DNA of 64,000 nt from Deferribacteres bacterium (GTDB lineage Bacteria; Zhuqueibacterota; Zhuqueibacteria; Zhuqueibacterales; Geothermadaptataceae). The first letter of the stretch is position 1. The number at the start of each line of letters is the position of its first letter. Made by a program: the position numbers and the translations under genes. The notes under the pieces are model-generated. The model searched no databases, had not been told where the DNA came from, and saw only the letters and a list, made by a program, of their open reading frames with translations. The stretch is from NCBI GenBank assembly GCA_020633655.1, contig JACKDF010000003.1, positions 248,001 to 312,000 of the forward strand. Reading direction: 5' to 3'. Below are positions 56,001 to 63,051 of this stretch, piece by piece.

Positions 56001-56188
56001 TCGATTTTGATGGCATTGCCATTTAATCCAGTGGCACTTGAGGTATCGATATCCACGGCATCGGAAGCTATGAGTTTCCATCCTTGTATTTTTTCAAAGT
56101 TGTCGAGTATTTGAGGCTGGGAAAAAACAAAGACAGGAAATAATAAAATGAAAACTACAGCATTAAATGAAATGACATTTTTTTTCAT
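53009..56188 (-). CDS. Secreted toroid glycoside hydrolase with CBM and discoidin domains
   Basis: From the ATG at 56188 (a TTG nine codons upstream is a poorer start) the protein has 1059 residues. A signal peptide (1-24, ending VFSQ) is followed by a CBM-like beta sandwich (about 30-185), an F5/8-type discoidin domain (about 200-320, NPATYWESST... SRFIKLNFT) and a beta-rich linker domain. A C-terminal (alpha/alpha)6 barrel (about 620-970) has RSWIRDGALTSSALL, GPDPVPENDSNGEYIFAL and SSTWVNYTPYE, as in GH15/GH63-type enzymes. The substrate and exact family are not clear. It lacks the FlgD-like tail of its neighbours. The CBM-like domain resembles the N-terminus of the 60936 protein. Confidence 0.75.
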   Translation of the reverse strand: MKKNVISFNAVVFILLFPVFVFSQPQILDNFEKIQGWKLIASDAVDIDTSSATGLNGNAIKIDFNFTKGTGYCGIQKQFPMDLPENFKFTFYIKGNAPVNNLEFKLVDESGQNVWWLNQRNYEFSDKWTKITIKKRHIQFAWGPTKDQSLRHIDKIEFFVASSTRGNGTIWLDDFTFEALPEPDPNPPAPRIYIVNQGAQMDVTSKLRDKNPATYWESSTDEASPLLIDLQSHREFSAIIIDWDNKFFARAFDVNLSTDAVHWEKTYTVSTGKGGKQFLYLPDHESRFIKLNFTAEKNAHFRMNEIEIKDVGFATSVNMLYSEIARLFPRGDFPRYFYNEASYWTVCGVNGDRNEALINTDGMVETNKGQFSIEPFVFIDSALVTWEDVQLTQSLREDVLPIPSVKWNHADFILNTEIFSDGSADSSMLFLNYTFINNRPDSINAQLFLALRPFQVNPPYQFLNNPGGATKINSIAVKQDLVVINGDKQLFTLTPSQGFGATTFDEGDIVEFLSKGKVPLRTDVFDEQGRCSAALRYSIRVAAGEQVSVYLTVPFHLDSVKEFLPNRLQNPARYFEKHRQNVQNFWRQKISSVRFQLPPSADKLLNTLHSNLAYILINRDGYGIQPGSRSYERSWIRDGALTSSALLKMGMQKEVREFLDWYSLYQFPNGKIPCVVDHRGPDPVPENDSNGEYIFALLQFYNFTGDLVWLNEKFPQVKKAVAYLDSLIYLRSTDYYKNGNDSLRAFYGLLPESISHEGYSDHPRHSYWDDFWAMKGLKDAVTIAEITGENESAMKFKSIRDHFKTNLYNSLQLTVKNHQIDYIPGCVELGDFDATSTTIALLPCNERDNLPQNLLQNTFQRYFDFATERMTPSSTWVNYTPYELRTVGTFIYLNQPDRAHQLLDFFFSHQRPANWNHWAEVVWNEPETAKFIGDMPHTWVGSDYINAVRSFFAYEDELADALIIGAGFYHDWLDSETGIAFENLPTYYGNVSFKLNKIDENTFRIKIFGEMRMPGGGILIPNLWGVEPKSVVINNLKRDVQNGFISIHEIPAIVTIKLP

Positions 56189-56222
56189 GATTTCACAAAT
56201 TGGTATTGAGTTCAATTACGGT

Positions 56223-57848
56223 TCAGCGAAGATAAAGCATTTTATTTGTCAAAACTGCATTCTGTGTAACAAGTCGAGTCCAATAGACACCAGATGGTAA
56301 TGCGCCGGCATCCCAGGGAATTAAGTGTTTTCCTGCATTTCGGTATGCATTAACCAGTGTCGCTACTTTTTGCCCGAGGAGATTGACTACTTCAAGTTGT
56401 ACAATCTGTCCTTTTTGCAGCTCAAATACTATCATGGTTGCATTATTAAACGGATTCGGATAATTCTGCAGCAAAGCATGTTTTGCAGGGACAACGTCAG
56501 GAGTAGATACATTCGTTGAAACAGAATCAGGAATATGTGCAGCATCGACACGGGCAAAGAGAATTTTGTGGGCACTATCGTTCAAATGGATGTGATCACC
56601 GGAATCAAAAATCGGGTCTATAGTCCCATCTGGGAGGGCAAGTACTGTCCAAAAATCCACTGCGTATTTACCGTATCGAGTGAAAGTTGAATCCCGCATA
56701 TCCATTAAAGCCTGACGTCCTGCAGCATCAAGATTTCGTGGCTGAGTTGTCGTGATCCAGAGCGGAACGCCCGCACTCTGCGCCTGATCGACAATTTTGG
56801 TATAATTCGCTAATTGTTCCTGCAGCGAATACCCATAAGCGGCGTCATTTGATGGCAAATTTATAATAATTGCGTCAGGTGACAAAGCTAAGGCTTTTGT
56901 GATGTTTCTTTGTGTGTCTGGCGTTGGTCGACCACCCGGCACCGCCGTTCCCGTAGGTAACAGCTGATAGGTTGTGTAGCCTCCCTTGGCCAAATTGTGG
57001 ACTTGGTGATAAATATTTTGCGTCTTGAGTGCATCACGATAAAGATTGACCCAGGCGTTATTCCAGTCAACCGGCCCTGTCCCTTCTGCAGTCGATGACC
57101 CCAATACGACAATTTCAACGGCTTTTGCAAAATCACCCTGTGCTTCTCCCCGTAAACTAAGGTAATCCAGTGCAATAACGCCATTCGCCGTTTTGTCACC
57201 ACTCAGCAAGGAAGCAGATCCAGCAAATACAATAGCAATTCCACGTATTTTATCGAGATCCAGTTCATTATTCCCCTGGATTCCTCTGCTGGATTGTGTC
57301 CAAATTATTGTTTCCCTTGATCCAATATCCCCCTGTTGTAGCGGCACCGTTAACAATTGCCATCCGAGGCTGGAGTCTGCATCAAGAACTTGAAAGCTGG
57401 CGGTCCACCATTCACACTCAAGGGCATCGGTAACATTCGCAGGTGCATTGCTCACATCCAAAAGATTGATTTGAAACGAGACTTTTTGTGGACTTGAGGA
57501 GGGTAAAATATTATTGAACCACAAATCTAATTCAGTAAACTGTGAATAATCCTGTACGGCAGCAGAGTCCGGATGCAAAACATCCAATTGCGTCCATATG
57601 CCCGCAAAGGAATTTGCCTGCACGCGCCACGTAGCCTGAAAAGCGCCACTGCCCTGTTTTATATCCTCGGTGATTAGCTCAATTTCAAGACTGTTTCCTT
57701 CAGAGCCGTTGGTTATTTTATAATGGCTTGAATCTGGCCACTGTTCAAATGCATCAATTATCGTTTGTGAGTGTGTTAAGTTGGCTGCAAGAGATACACC
57801 GAGTAAGGCGAATTTGAAAAAGTGAGCTTTGTTTTTTATTTTCTTCAT
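56223..57848 (-). CDS. Secreted SGNH hydrolase with FlgD-like C-terminal tail
   Basis: From the ATG at 57848 (GGA seven bases upstream; TTG at 57860 is poorer) the protein has 541 residues. A signal peptide (about 1-28, ending THSQ) leads to a beta-sandwich CBM-like region. An SGNH/GDSL domain (about 240-430) has the nucleophile block VVLGSSTAEGTG, block III IIINLPSNDA and the catalytic DHIHLN. This is the fold of carbohydrate esterases. The C-terminus (from about 465, NYPNPFN to LYLR) is the FlgD-like sorting/anchoring domain. It may deacylate the sugar polymer handled by the cluster. It lies downstream of the GH144 gene, across a palindrome. Confidence 0.85.
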   Translation of the reverse strand: MKKIKNKAHFFKFALLGVSLAANLTHSQTIIDAFEQWPDSSHYKITNGSEGNSLEIELITEDIKQGSGAFQATWRVQANSFAGIWTQLDVLHPDSAAVQDYSQFTELDLWFNNILPSSSPQKVSFQINLLDVSNAPANVTDALECEWWTASFQVLDADSSLGWQLLTVPLQQGDIGSRETIIWTQSSRGIQGNNELDLDKIRGIAIVFAGSASLLSGDKTANGVIALDYLSLRGEAQGDFAKAVEIVVLGSSTAEGTGPVDWNNAWVNLYRDALKTQNIYHQVHNLAKGGYTTYQLLPTGTAVPGGRPTPDTQRNITKALALSPDAIIINLPSNDAAYGYSLQEQLANYTKIVDQAQSAGVPLWITTTQPRNLDAAGRQALMDMRDSTFTRYGKYAVDFWTVLALPDGTIDPIFDSGDHIHLNDSAHKILFARVDAAHIPDSVSTNVSTPDVVPAKHALLQNYPNPFNNATMIVFELQKGQIVQLEVVNLLGQKVATLVNAYRNAGKHLIPWDAGALPSGVYWTRLVTQNAVLTNKMLYLR

Positions 57849-57904
57849 TTTGGTTTCCAAAATTAAAGATATGCCTAATCTGCTTTATTCACCAACACCA
57901 AGAT

Positions 57905-58017
57905 TGGGGGCTGAGTCAAAACATGTAATGCGACATTCATGTCGCTCTTTTTGAGGCTATACTTTCGACATAAATGTCGAATTACGATCATTAAATCATG
58001 TTTTGACTCAGCCCCCA
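57905..58017. repeat. 113-bp MITE-like palindromic element
   Basis: Perfect 21-bp inverted repeats form the ends: 57905-57925 (TGGGGGCTGAGTC then AAAACATG) and 57997-58017. Inside are two related palindromes, GCGACAT-TC-ATGTCGC (57930-57945) and TTCGACAT-AA-ATGTCGAA (57964-57981), sharing the core CGACATnnATGTCG. No open frame is inside. The structure is that of a small non-autonomous mobile element or REP-like repeat; it would fold strongly as RNA in the intergenic space of two minus-strand genes. Confidence 0.75.
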
Positions 58018-58075
58018 TCGATCACTTTGAGCATTGCACGAATAAAGCAGGCTAAAATCAAAAATCTTCATTTCC

Positions 58076-59767
58076 TTATTTGAGATATAACATTTTTTGC
58101 GATAGCACAGACGAACTGGTCTGCATACGCACCCAATAAACACCTGAAGCTAATGCAGGAACGTGCCACTGCACGACATGCTGCCCTGCCGTCATCTCCC
58201 CTTTTACAATTGATGCGACTTTCCGGCCTTTGGTATTAAAAATTTCAATTGTAACATGTTGTGTTTTAGGAATTTCAAAATGGATGATTGTCGATGCATT
58301 AAAAGGATTTGGGTAATTCATTAATTTATAATCGAAATCAAGTAACATTGCATTTTGTACAGCGGATCCTTCATCAAGCCATCCACCAGTAAAACCAGCT
58401 TTAAGTAATCCATTCTTGATAACTGGATCCTTTTTCATCGTTTCCCAGACCAAGCCACTGCGATAGTTTTCGATCATGGCGATAATTGGCCCTTGATCGA
58501 TACCGATGTAATCGGTGTCAAACCAATTAACAGAATCGTTATAGGCATCCCGAAAGCCATACTTCGTATAAAGTTTTGCGCCATATTTCTCCTTCATATA
58601 CCGTAAGGCAGGTATGACAATTTCTGGTGCATAGGCTATTGAACCGCCAGCTGCAGTTGGTGCAATTGTGCCGTCATCAACCACGCCTGGCGCGCTGGCG
58701 CCTCGAGCACGATAGCCATTAAAACCAAAATTTTTGGGACCGTCGCAGGCTGTCAATCCCCAATCATTTTCTGCATAATTGGGCCAACTTCTTGGATTTG
58801 CGATTGCGTATGCTCTGTTTGCGTATGTTGCCCGACGGGCATTTTCAAAATAGTCATATTTATCACCAAGAATTTTCAGCTCATCATTATAGATACCACG
58901 AAAATCGTACCAGACATGGGGATATTGGTGTCCGAACAACGGTGCAAATGTGATAAAAGGATGCTCGAAGTAACCTGTTGATTCGTATCGATAACTCCCT
59001 TTCCAATACAAGTAGGAACTCGCCGATAAAGGGTTAACTTCAGCCCCAACAGCAAGAAGATACAAAAACAAGGCTTCATTGTACCCCCGGTACTCCCAGT
59101 TGATATAGCCACTTTCCGGGTTCCACCCGGCAGAGATGCCATTGTTATTGGGATTTCGCATAAAACGCCAATCCACACGATTGAGAATGACTGTCGCACT
59201 ATCACGGATAGCGGTCTCGAGGGTATTTTCAGGATTATCAAAATAATTACGAACGAAAACAACACCAAGCAACAGTAGTGCAGTATCAATGCTACTGAGT
59301 TCGCTGTTCCATGCACGGGAGAGTGTATTTGCGTCAAGGAAATGGTAATACCAGCCACGATATCCAATGGTGCCTTGTGCATCCCGGGCCATCGTTCCAC
59401 GCAGCAATGCGCGTAATGCCATATCCACACGTTGTGCCGCTTGCTCGCGGGTCACATACTCACGCTCTGCACCAATTCCATATGCCGTGAGCCCAAAACC
59501 AACAGAGGCGATTGAAATCAAGTTGTTTTCACTCGAGGTCTCCGTTGAGCGGTCGGGATTAAGCCCGGTGCTGCCATGTGCTTTTTCCCAGAACCATTGA
59601 AAAGTATCGTGCTCCAATTGTTCAAGGAATAAAGAATCATCCGGAGAAAGTATATATTCCGGCTGCTGCCAATAGACCTGGTAATCTTGAGCACAAATCC
59701 CACTCACGATAAAAACGGAAAACAAAATGTACGTAATTGAAAAGCTAACCCGAGGAAAAGAATGCAT
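58076..59767 (-). CDS. GH144-type secreted glycoside hydrolase (endo-beta-1,2-glucanase candidate)
   Basis: The protein has 563 residues. A signal peptide (1-26) is followed by a glycoamylase-domain (alpha/alpha)6 barrel. Motifs are DTFQWFWEKAHGSTGLNPDR, GIYNDELKILGDKYDYFEN, NDWGLTACDGP, DDGTIAPTAAGGS and DYIGIDQGPIIAMIENYRSG. These are hallmarks of the group whose characterised Chitinophaga member is an endo-beta-1,2-glucanase (GH144); cyclic beta-glucan synthases carry a related domain. The C-terminus (from about residue 478, NYPNPFN... LYLK) is a FlgD-like sorting tail. AGGGA lies before the ATG. It would act outside the cell, releasing oligosaccharides; the GH3 enzyme nearby could finish them. 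Specificity is inferred. Confidence 0.85.
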   Translation of the reverse strand: MHSFPRVSFSITYILFSVFIVSGICAQDYQVYWQQPEYILSPDDSLFLEQLEHDTFQWFWEKAHGSTGLNPDRSTETSSENNLISIASVGFGLTAYGIGAEREYVTREQAAQRVDMALRALLRGTMARDAQGTIGYRGWYYHFLDANTLSRAWNSELSSIDTALLLLGVVFVRNYFDNPENTLETAIRDSATVILNRVDWRFMRNPNNNGISAGWNPESGYINWEYRGYNEALFLYLLAVGAEVNPLSASSYLYWKGSYRYESTGYFEHPFITFAPLFGHQYPHVWYDFRGIYNDELKILGDKYDYFENARRATYANRAYAIANPRSWPNYAENDWGLTACDGPKNFGFNGYRARGASAPGVVDDGTIAPTAAGGSIAYAPEIVIPALRYMKEKYGAKLYTKYGFRDAYNDSVNWFDTDYIGIDQGPIIAMIENYRSGLVWETMKKDPVIKNGLLKAGFTGGWLDEGSAVQNAMLLDFDYKLMNYPNPFNASTIIHFEIPKTQHVTIEIFNTKGRKVASIVKGEMTAGQHVVQWHVPALASGVYWVRMQTSSSVLSQKMLYLK

Positions 59768-59824
59768 GATTTTTCCCTTTTTGTATTGTTTGAAACTGTT
59801 TTTTCTTCGACTAAATTAAAATGT

Positions 59825-60925
59825 CTACAAAATCCGATCTCCGGATTTTTGACTAAAAAAATACAATTTATCTGCGTTGAAAGAAACATGAATGATCTGG
59901 CCACGCTCGTATTGGCGATCTGGTGCCGTGCGAAGACATAATTTCAGCTTATGGCATTGGACATACAGGTAAATTTCACTTCCAAGTGGTTCTACTGCGT
60001 CAATGGTTGCCGCATATCCACCAGGAAGAGATTTTCCATTCTCCACATTGAGATCATAGACATCTTCTACCCGTACACCAAGTACATAATCTGTAATGCC
60101 TTTCTCCAGCAGTTTTTCTTTTTGCGATTCTGGCAATTGGATCCGCATTTCACCAAAGACGAGTTCACCCGAACCTTTTGTATCGATTAAACCAGGAATG
60201 AAATTCATAGTCGGGCTACCGATAAATCCTGCGACAAAGAGATTTTGCGGATTGTTGTAAAGGTTAAGGGGTGTATCGATTTGCTGGACAATGCCATCTT
60301 TGAGTACAACAATGCGATCTCCCATCGTCATTGCCTCAATCTGGTCGTGGGTGACATAAACCATTGTGGCTTGCAGACGCGAGTGCAATTCCTTGAGTTC
60401 AATTCGCATTTGCACACGTAATTTTGCATCAAGATTTGAAAGCGGTTCATCAAAGAGAAATACTTTTGGTTGACGAACAATGGCACGCCCAATTGCGACA
60501 CGCTGTCTTTGTCCACCTGAAAGCGCCTTCGGTTTCCGATCGAGATAATTATCCAATTCAAGGGTCTTGCTGGCTTCTGCAACGCGGTTTTTAATTTCAT
60601 CTTTAGGAAATTTGCGCATTTTTAAACCGAATGCCATGTTGTCAAAAACCGACATGTGGGGATACAGAGCATAGTTTTGGAAAACCATGGCAATGTCGCG
60701 GTCTTTTGGTGCGATGTCATTCACCTTCATTCCATCGATAAAAAGTTCGCCGCTGCTGATGTCCTCTAATCCAGCTATCATACGCAATAATGTCGATTTC
60801 CCACAACCAGAAGGCCCAACCAGAACAAGAAATTCTTTATCATTGATAACGAAATCTGCATTATTTACTGCTGTAACTTTATTATCATAGACTTTCGACA
60901 AGTTTTTCAGTTCAATAGCAGCCAA
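59825..60925 (-). CDS. ugpC: UgpC/MalK-type ABC transporter ATP-binding protein
   Basis: The protein has 366 residues from a TTG at 60925. The ATPase domain has Walker A GPSGCGKST, signature LSGGQRQRVAIG, Walker B VFLFDEPLSNLDAKL and the switch His in THDQ. A C-terminal TOBE-type regulatory domain (about 240-360) is typical of MsmX/UgpC/MalK proteins. The start is placed at the TTG because AAGGAG lies seven bases before it; an upstream TTG at 60946 would overlap the neighbouring gene. This ATPase energises sugar importers and can serve several permeases; none is encoded here. It is in line with the flanking glycoside hydrolase genes, with a gap of 10 bases from the 60936 gene. Confidence 0.93.
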   Translation of the reverse strand: MAAIELKNLSKVYDNKVTAVNNADFVINDKEFLVLVGPSGCGKSTLLRMIAGLEDISSGELFIDGMKVNDIAPKDRDIAMVFQNYALYPHMSVFDNMAFGLKMRKFPKDEIKNRVAEASKTLELDNYLDRKPKALSGGQRQRVAIGRAIVRQPKVFLFDEPLSNLDAKLRVQMRIELKELHSRLQATMVYVTHDQIEAMTMGDRIVVLKDGIVQQIDTPLNLYNNPQNLFVAGFIGSPTMNFIPGLIDTKGSGELVFGEMRIQLPESQKEKLLEKGITDYVLGVRVEDVYDLNVENGKSLPGGYAATIDAVEPLGSEIYLYVQCHKLKLCLRTAPDRQYERGQIIHVSFNADKLYFFSQKSGDRIL

Positions 60926-60935
60926 GCTTTTCTCC

Positions 60936-63041
60936 TTATCTGACAATTAAAACTTTAGTGGATTTCTGTGTCGCACAAGCACTCAGTCGACAAAAATACA
61001 ACCCACTACCAACTAAATTTCCGGCATTCGAATACCCATCCCAATTGGCCTTGTAAACTCCGGGATTTTGTAATGAGTGAACAAGTGTACGCACCAGATT
61101 GCCATTTATATCAAAAATTTCCAGTAAGACTGGACCCGTTTTTTGAATCTTATAATTGAAATTGGTGGCATCCGTAAAAGGATTTGGATAATTACTGGAG
61201 AGAGAAATATCGAGAAATTGGCGGTTCATCATATCTACGGATGTAGCAGATTCAATTCGAAATGGATTGAACTCATTTTTTGCAAGAATATACCATGCAG
61301 CACATGAAATCATTCCTTTTGTTGTATCAACCCAATCATAGCCGCCTAGGGTGTTGAGCGTATAGGGCAAGGTGTGCGTTTTCCTGGAATCGATGGTTCG
61401 CTCAATGATGTAATTATCCATTTGATTTGCATAAAAATAGCCGCGTTCACGATCACCATAGAGTGCATAGGCACAAGCCATATGCCCCGTACCATCGACC
61501 CATATATTATCAATATCGATGTCTGGTCCATGGTAAAAACCCATAACCTCAACACCGTTTAGGTTTAATGTTTTCCGGTACTGTAAATCATATTCAGGAA
61601 TATTGAGCAAATATTCAAAACCTTTGCCGTACGCCAAAACGCGCCATGTGTAAAGATCCAGAGGATAATTCACGCCGGTGAGGGTGTTATCAAGCCACGT
61701 GCGAATATTCTGTGCATATTCATCTTCGCTGCATAGTTTGAGGGCAGCATAACAATCAATATTACCTTCGGGATGCCCGAATGACTCATGGAGTTTATCA
61801 TCTCCATGCCGCCAGCCGTGCTGAATATAACCACCTTCCCCTTCAGCTTTATAAAATGTGAGCAAAAGCTCTTTTAAAAGTTGGATAATTTTTTTGTACC
61901 GATCGGATTGGTATTTGTGTTCATAGTTTTTATACGCAACGAGCAGCCAGGCCATATCGCCAATCCAACGGTCAGAAATTCCGGATTCGTCACGATAAGT
62001 TGAAAGGGAGACATGCTGGTAAAATCCTCTTGCTTCTCCGTTTAAATAGAAATTTTGCAAATGGGGATCGGTATTCCGTTCAACTGTAGCTTCAGCATAA
62101 AAGTCGAGAATACGCTCTGCCCGCTCTTGCTCATTTTTCACAATGAACGCAAGCGCTGCCAAACTGTTATTAAAAGTTTGAGCAATATTGTCTTCCATCG
62201 AGGGCAGTAATTGTTGATCTGGAGAGGAAATATCCTGAACAATTTTCAAATACACTAAAACCAGAGAATCTTCAGGTTGCATTTCTGCATCCCGCCTTTG
62301 GCGAAAACCATAACCCGAAAGCGTGCTATCAGGATCCCAGACCGGACCACTGACAGAAAATGTGGAGGATAGTCCTTCCTTCCCAATCCCAATTTCATCA
62401 ATCCATACCGTTCCATACCCTTGTCCGGAGATCGCAAGATCAAAGTTTCGCAAAACACCAAAGGTGTCATTTCCTCCCCACCAATAGTCAGCATTATTGA
62501 GATAAAAAACAATGGATTGCCAATTCTGAAATTGATCTTTCAGGGATATTTTTTTGCCAAAGGTGGAACCATCGGTATCAACGAATTTGAGTTCAAGATC
62601 ACTGGATGAGCTTGCTTTTAGCAGGAATGAGACTGGATTTTTCGCAGGATCAAAGGAAGAATATTTTGCAAGATTTATCCACCCGAAGTCGTTTTGTAAT
62701 GAATAATCAATTTTGAGTCCGTCTCCATTTTCCCCTTCAAAAGTAGATAAATGAACTGAGGATGCACCATCGTTTGATGTAATCCAGTATGTTGGATTAT
62801 CCCATTTTTCAATTAAAACCGAATCGGGATTTTGAGCGCACAGCGGCACGATATTGAGAAAAATACAGAAGAAAAAGATATATTGAACTTTATGAGTAGA
62901 TCGGGCTATGTGAAAAAGTGTGCAGACTGCACCTGTCTGCATCGAATAAATTCGAGGTGTCGAAGCCGGATTGTATTCAATGAAACATTTCGGCCATCTC
63001 AGCGCCCATTTAAATTTTTCGTTTTCACATAGATTTGACAT
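60936..63041 (-). CDS. Secreted toroid glycosidase-like protein with FlgD-like tail
   Basis: The frame from the ATG at 63041 gives 701 residues, but the first 50 are charged and precede the hydrophobic stretch; an ATG at 62942 (residue 34) gives a plainer signal peptide (FFFCIFLNIVPLCAQ). A CBM-like domain (about 70-220) resembles that of the 53009 protein. An alpha-toroid region (about 260-600: AERILDFYAEATVERNTDP, RWIGDMAWLLVAYKNYEHKY, GGYIQHGWRHG, DIDNIWVDGTGHM) resembles six-hairpin glycosidases. The end (from about 615, NYPNPF... LVGSGLYFCRLSA) is a FlgD-like sorting tail. The enzymatic family is not assigned. It is between the GH3 gene (10-base gap) and the ABC ATPase. Confidence 0.7.
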   Translation of the reverse strand: MSNLCENEKFKWALRWPKCFIEYNPASTPRIYSMQTGAVCTLFHIARSTHKVQYIFFFCIFLNIVPLCAQNPDSVLIEKWDNPTYWITSNDGASSVHLSTFEGENGDGLKIDYSLQNDFGWINLAKYSSFDPAKNPVSFLLKASSSSDLELKFVDTDGSTFGKKISLKDQFQNWQSIVFYLNNADYWWGGNDTFGVLRNFDLAISGQGYGTVWIDEIGIGKEGLSSTFSVSGPVWDPDSTLSGYGFRQRRDAEMQPEDSLVLVYLKIVQDISSPDQQLLPSMEDNIAQTFNNSLAALAFIVKNEQERAERILDFYAEATVERNTDPHLQNFYLNGEARGFYQHVSLSTYRDESGISDRWIGDMAWLLVAYKNYEHKYQSDRYKKIIQLLKELLLTFYKAEGEGGYIQHGWRHGDDKLHESFGHPEGNIDCYAALKLCSEDEYAQNIRTWLDNTLTGVNYPLDLYTWRVLAYGKGFEYLLNIPEYDLQYRKTLNLNGVEVMGFYHGPDIDIDNIWVDGTGHMACAYALYGDRERGYFYANQMDNYIIERTIDSRKTHTLPYTLNTLGGYDWVDTTKGMISCAAWYILAKNEFNPFRIESATSVDMMNRQFLDISLSSNYPNPFTDATNFNYKIQKTGPVLLEIFDINGNLVRTLVHSLQNPGVYKANWDGYSNAGNLVGSGLYFCRLSACATQKSTKVLIVR

Positions 63042-63051
63042 TATTTCATAA

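Noticed and set aside
57905..58017. Reading the palindrome only as a transcription terminator
   Set aside because: The terminal repeats are long and nested around two other palindromes, and there is no T-run directly after the stem; the repeat-element reading explains more.
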